Made by a program: the position numbers and the translations under genes | The notes under the pieces: generated by a model | Database searches by the model: none | Told to the model about the DNA's origin: nothing | What the model saw: only the letters and a program-made list of their open reading frames with translations | In this document: in pieces, positions 62,520 through 64,000 of the stretch | How the letters are laid out: each line of letters begins with the position of its first letter | Numbering within the stretch: position 1 is the first letter of the stretch | Assembly (NCBI GenBank): GCA_910589035.1 | Contig: CAJUSI010000009.1 | Location: 83,831 to 147,830 of the forward strand | Length of the DNA: 64,000 bases | Reading direction: 5' to 3' | From: an uncultured Acetatifactor sp. | GTDB taxonomy: Bacteria; Bacillota; Clostridia; Lachnospirales; Lachnospiraceae

Positions 62520-62584
62520 AACCCGAAAATCCGAAAATCCATTGAAAAATGGTGAAAAATCGGGGTAAAATCAGGAAAAACCTG

Positions 62585-62613
62585 TTGACAGAGCATCCGC
62601 AAGCAACTATAAT
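62585..62613 (+). promoter_or_regulatory. Consensus promoter of the str operon (rpsL-rpsG-fusA)
   Basis: TTGACA at 62585-62590 and TATAAT at 62608-62613, both perfect, spacer 17. About 120 bases of leader precede rpsL. Confidence 0.85.
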
Positions 62614-62733
62614 AATAAAGCGTGTGTGCGGGTGCTTTTTATGCCCAAAAGCAGGAAGGCTCCGCAGAGCATGACACACTGCAGAATTTTTATTTACTCC
62701 AAAACATTTATTTTAAGAAAGAGGTGAAACAGA

Positions 62734-63156
62734 ATGCCAACATTTAACCAGTTAGTAAGAAAAGGACGTCAGACTTCCGCAAAGAAGTCTACCGCGCCTG
62801 CACTGCAGAAAGGGTATAACTCTCTGCACAAGACGGCTACGGACGCATCCGCTCCTCAGAAGCGCGGCGTGTGCACCGCTGTGAAGACCACTACCCCCAA
62901 GAAGCCTAATTCTGCGCTGAGAAAGATCGCCAGAGTACGTCTTTCCAATGGAATCGAGGTAACGAGCTATATCCCCGGCGAAGGGCACAATCTGCAGGAG
63001 CACAGCGTTGTTCTGATCCGCGGCGGCAGGGTGAAGGATCTGCCTGGTACAAGATATCACATTATCCGTGGTACCCTTGACACGGCAGGCGTTGCCAACA
63101 GGAAGCAGGCCCGCTCCAAGTACGGCGCAAAGAGGCCTAAGGCAGCGAAGAAATAA
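62734..63156 (+). CDS. rpsL: Ribosomal protein S12
   Basis: A 140-residue protein: MPTFNQLVRKGRQ at the start, then TTTPKKPNSALRKIARVRL, which includes the Lys of the streptomycin site, and IRGGRVKDLPGTRYH. It works in decoding at the A site. AAAGAGGTGAA precedes the ATG. Confidence 0.97.
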   Translation: MPTFNQLVRKGRQTSAKKSTAPALQKGYNSLHKTATDASAPQKRGVCTAVKTTTPKKPNSALRKIARVRLSNGIEVTSYIPGEGHNLQEHSVVLIRGGRVKDLPGTRYHIIRGTLDTAGVANRKQARSKYGAKRPKAAKK

Positions 63157-63406
63157 ACAGCAGGCCATTTCTTTGTGATTTAGAAGAAACGTCATCTTTG
63201 ACCCACAAAACGAAACTAAGAAAGTGTTGGAATTCTGTAAGATAGGATCATGGAAAATGTCCTTGGGTATCCTGCGATACAGATATACAGCGCGAACACT
63301 TGGGGAAACACTTGTGAGTACCGATGATCTATTCATGTGCGGTCCGCCGCACAGGCGTGTACAGTGAAAAGAGGGCTGCACACGTATTAATAAGGAGGGA
63401 AGAACC

Positions 63407-63877
63407 GTGCCACGTAAAGGACATATTCAGAAAAGAGATGTATTGGCAGATCCTTTATACAACAATAAGGTTGTGACCAAGCTTATCAATAATATCATGC
63501 TTGACGGTAAGCGCAGCATCGCACAGAAGATTGTATACGGAGCATTTGCAAAAGTAGAAGCAAAATCCGGAAAGCCCGCCCTGGAGGTATTTGAGGCGGC
63601 AATGAACAATATTATGCCTGTCCTGGAGGTTAAGGCCAGACGTATCGGCGGCGCTACCTACCAGGTACCTATCGAGGTAAGAGCAGACAGACGCCAGGCG
63701 CTGGGACTCCGCTGGCTGACCATGTTCTCACGCAAGAGAAGTGAGAAGACCATGGAGGACAGACTGGCGAACGAGATTCTTGACGCGTCCAACAACACCG
63801 GATCCGCCGTCAAGAGAAAAGAAGATATGCATAAGATGGCAGAGGCAAATAAAGCGTTTGCCCATTACAGATTCTAG
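63407..63877 (+). CDS. rpsG: Ribosomal protein S7
   Basis: A 156-residue protein: PRKGHIQKRDVLADPLYNN, then VEVKARRIGGATYQVPIEV-like (VLEVKARRIGGATYQVPIEV) and the C-terminal HKMAEANKAFAHYRF. It starts with GTG 63407 behind AAGGAGGGAAG. It nucleates the 30S head. The 250-base gap after rpsL, unusual in length for this operon, contains nothing I can name. Confidence 0.97.
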   Translation: MPRKGHIQKRDVLADPLYNNKVVTKLINNIMLDGKRSIAQKIVYGAFAKVEAKSGKPALEVFEAAMNNIMPVLEVKARRIGGATYQVPIEVRADRRQALGLRWLTMFSRKRSEKTMEDRLANEILDASNNTGSAVKRKEDMHKMAEANKAFAHYRF

Positions 63878-63925
63878 CAATCTGCATATTTTCTTTGTTT
63901 TGAAATAAGATAGGAGGAAAAAATC

Positions 63926-64000
63926 TTGGCTGGAAGAGAATATCCGTTAGAGAGAACCAGAAATATCGGGATAATGGCTCATATCGATGCGGGCAAGACC
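63926..64000 (+). CDS. fusA: Elongation factor G, N-terminal part (cut by the window end)
   Basis: The last 25 codons read AGREYPLERTRNIGIMAHID then AGKT, the EF-G start with the GTPase P-loop just beginning. The start codon is TTG 63926, with AGGAGG 8 bases before. It continues the str operon. Confidence 0.93.
   Translation, partial: MAGREYPLERTRNIGIMAHIDAGKT

Noticed and set aside
1..64000. CRISPR array, rRNA or complete insertion sequence
   Set aside because: No regularly spaced identical repeats, rRNA sequence or intact transposase was seen on either strand.

Overview
The window looks like a chromosome segment of a Gram-positive, Lachnospiraceae-like member of the Clostridia. The basis is the gene order rpmG-secE-nusG-rplK-rplA-rplJ-rplL-rpoB-rpoC followed by rpsL-rpsG-fusA, an L10 leader RNA ahead of rplJ, purine-rich AGGAGG ribosome binding sites, several TTG/GTG starts, and acidic tails on RpoB and RpoC. 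No species can be named from the sequence alone.

Bases 1-31463 form one long co-directional glycan or cell-surface locus with small gaps and several ATGA-type overlaps. It appears to make unusual phosphorus-containing decorations. (a) A 2-aminoethylphosphonate (P-C bond) route: PEP mutase, phosphonopyruvate decarboxylase, AEP transaminase and an AEP-type cytidylyltransferase. (b) A set of four enzymes matching the cytidine diphosphoramidate (P-N bond) route known from the Campylobacter jejuni capsule: a glutamine-kinase-like dikinase, a phosphoglutamine-type cytidylyltransferase, a class I amidotransferase-like hydrolase and an APS-kinase-like kinase. (c) A GDP-D-glycero-D-manno-heptose route (gmhA, hddA, an hddC-gmhB fusion) with a transaldolase. 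(d) Glycosyltransferases, epimerases, methyltransferases, a formyltransferase-like protein, and three sulfatase-fold proteins; the two whose catalytic region is visible carry a Thr at the nucleophile position, so they are more likely phospho-group transferases than sulfatases. This composite is the most notable content of the window.

Bases 31500-36849 are accessory: a small operon ending in a membrane-tethered ImmA/IrrE-type protease, two AAA-ATPase/PD-(D/E)XK-type proteins, and between them a frameshifted remnant of an Rpn/PD-(D/E)XK transposase-family gene. Bases 37039-41135 are a potABCD polyamine transporter whose binding protein has a C-terminal membrane anchor. A small HTH regulator and, on the minus strand, a FliD-like protein follow, separated by a bidirectional terminator.

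Bases 43451-55413 are the core transcription/translation block with recognisable promoters, the L10 leader and an attenuator before rpoBC. Between rpoC and the str operon lie about 7 kb of non-core genes: an RmlD-like reductase, an AgrA/LytTR response regulator, a shortened GHKL histidine kinase, a heterodimeric ABC exporter pair, copies of an inverted-repeat (MITE-like) element and a pair of diverged direct repeats. The window ends inside fusA (EF-G).
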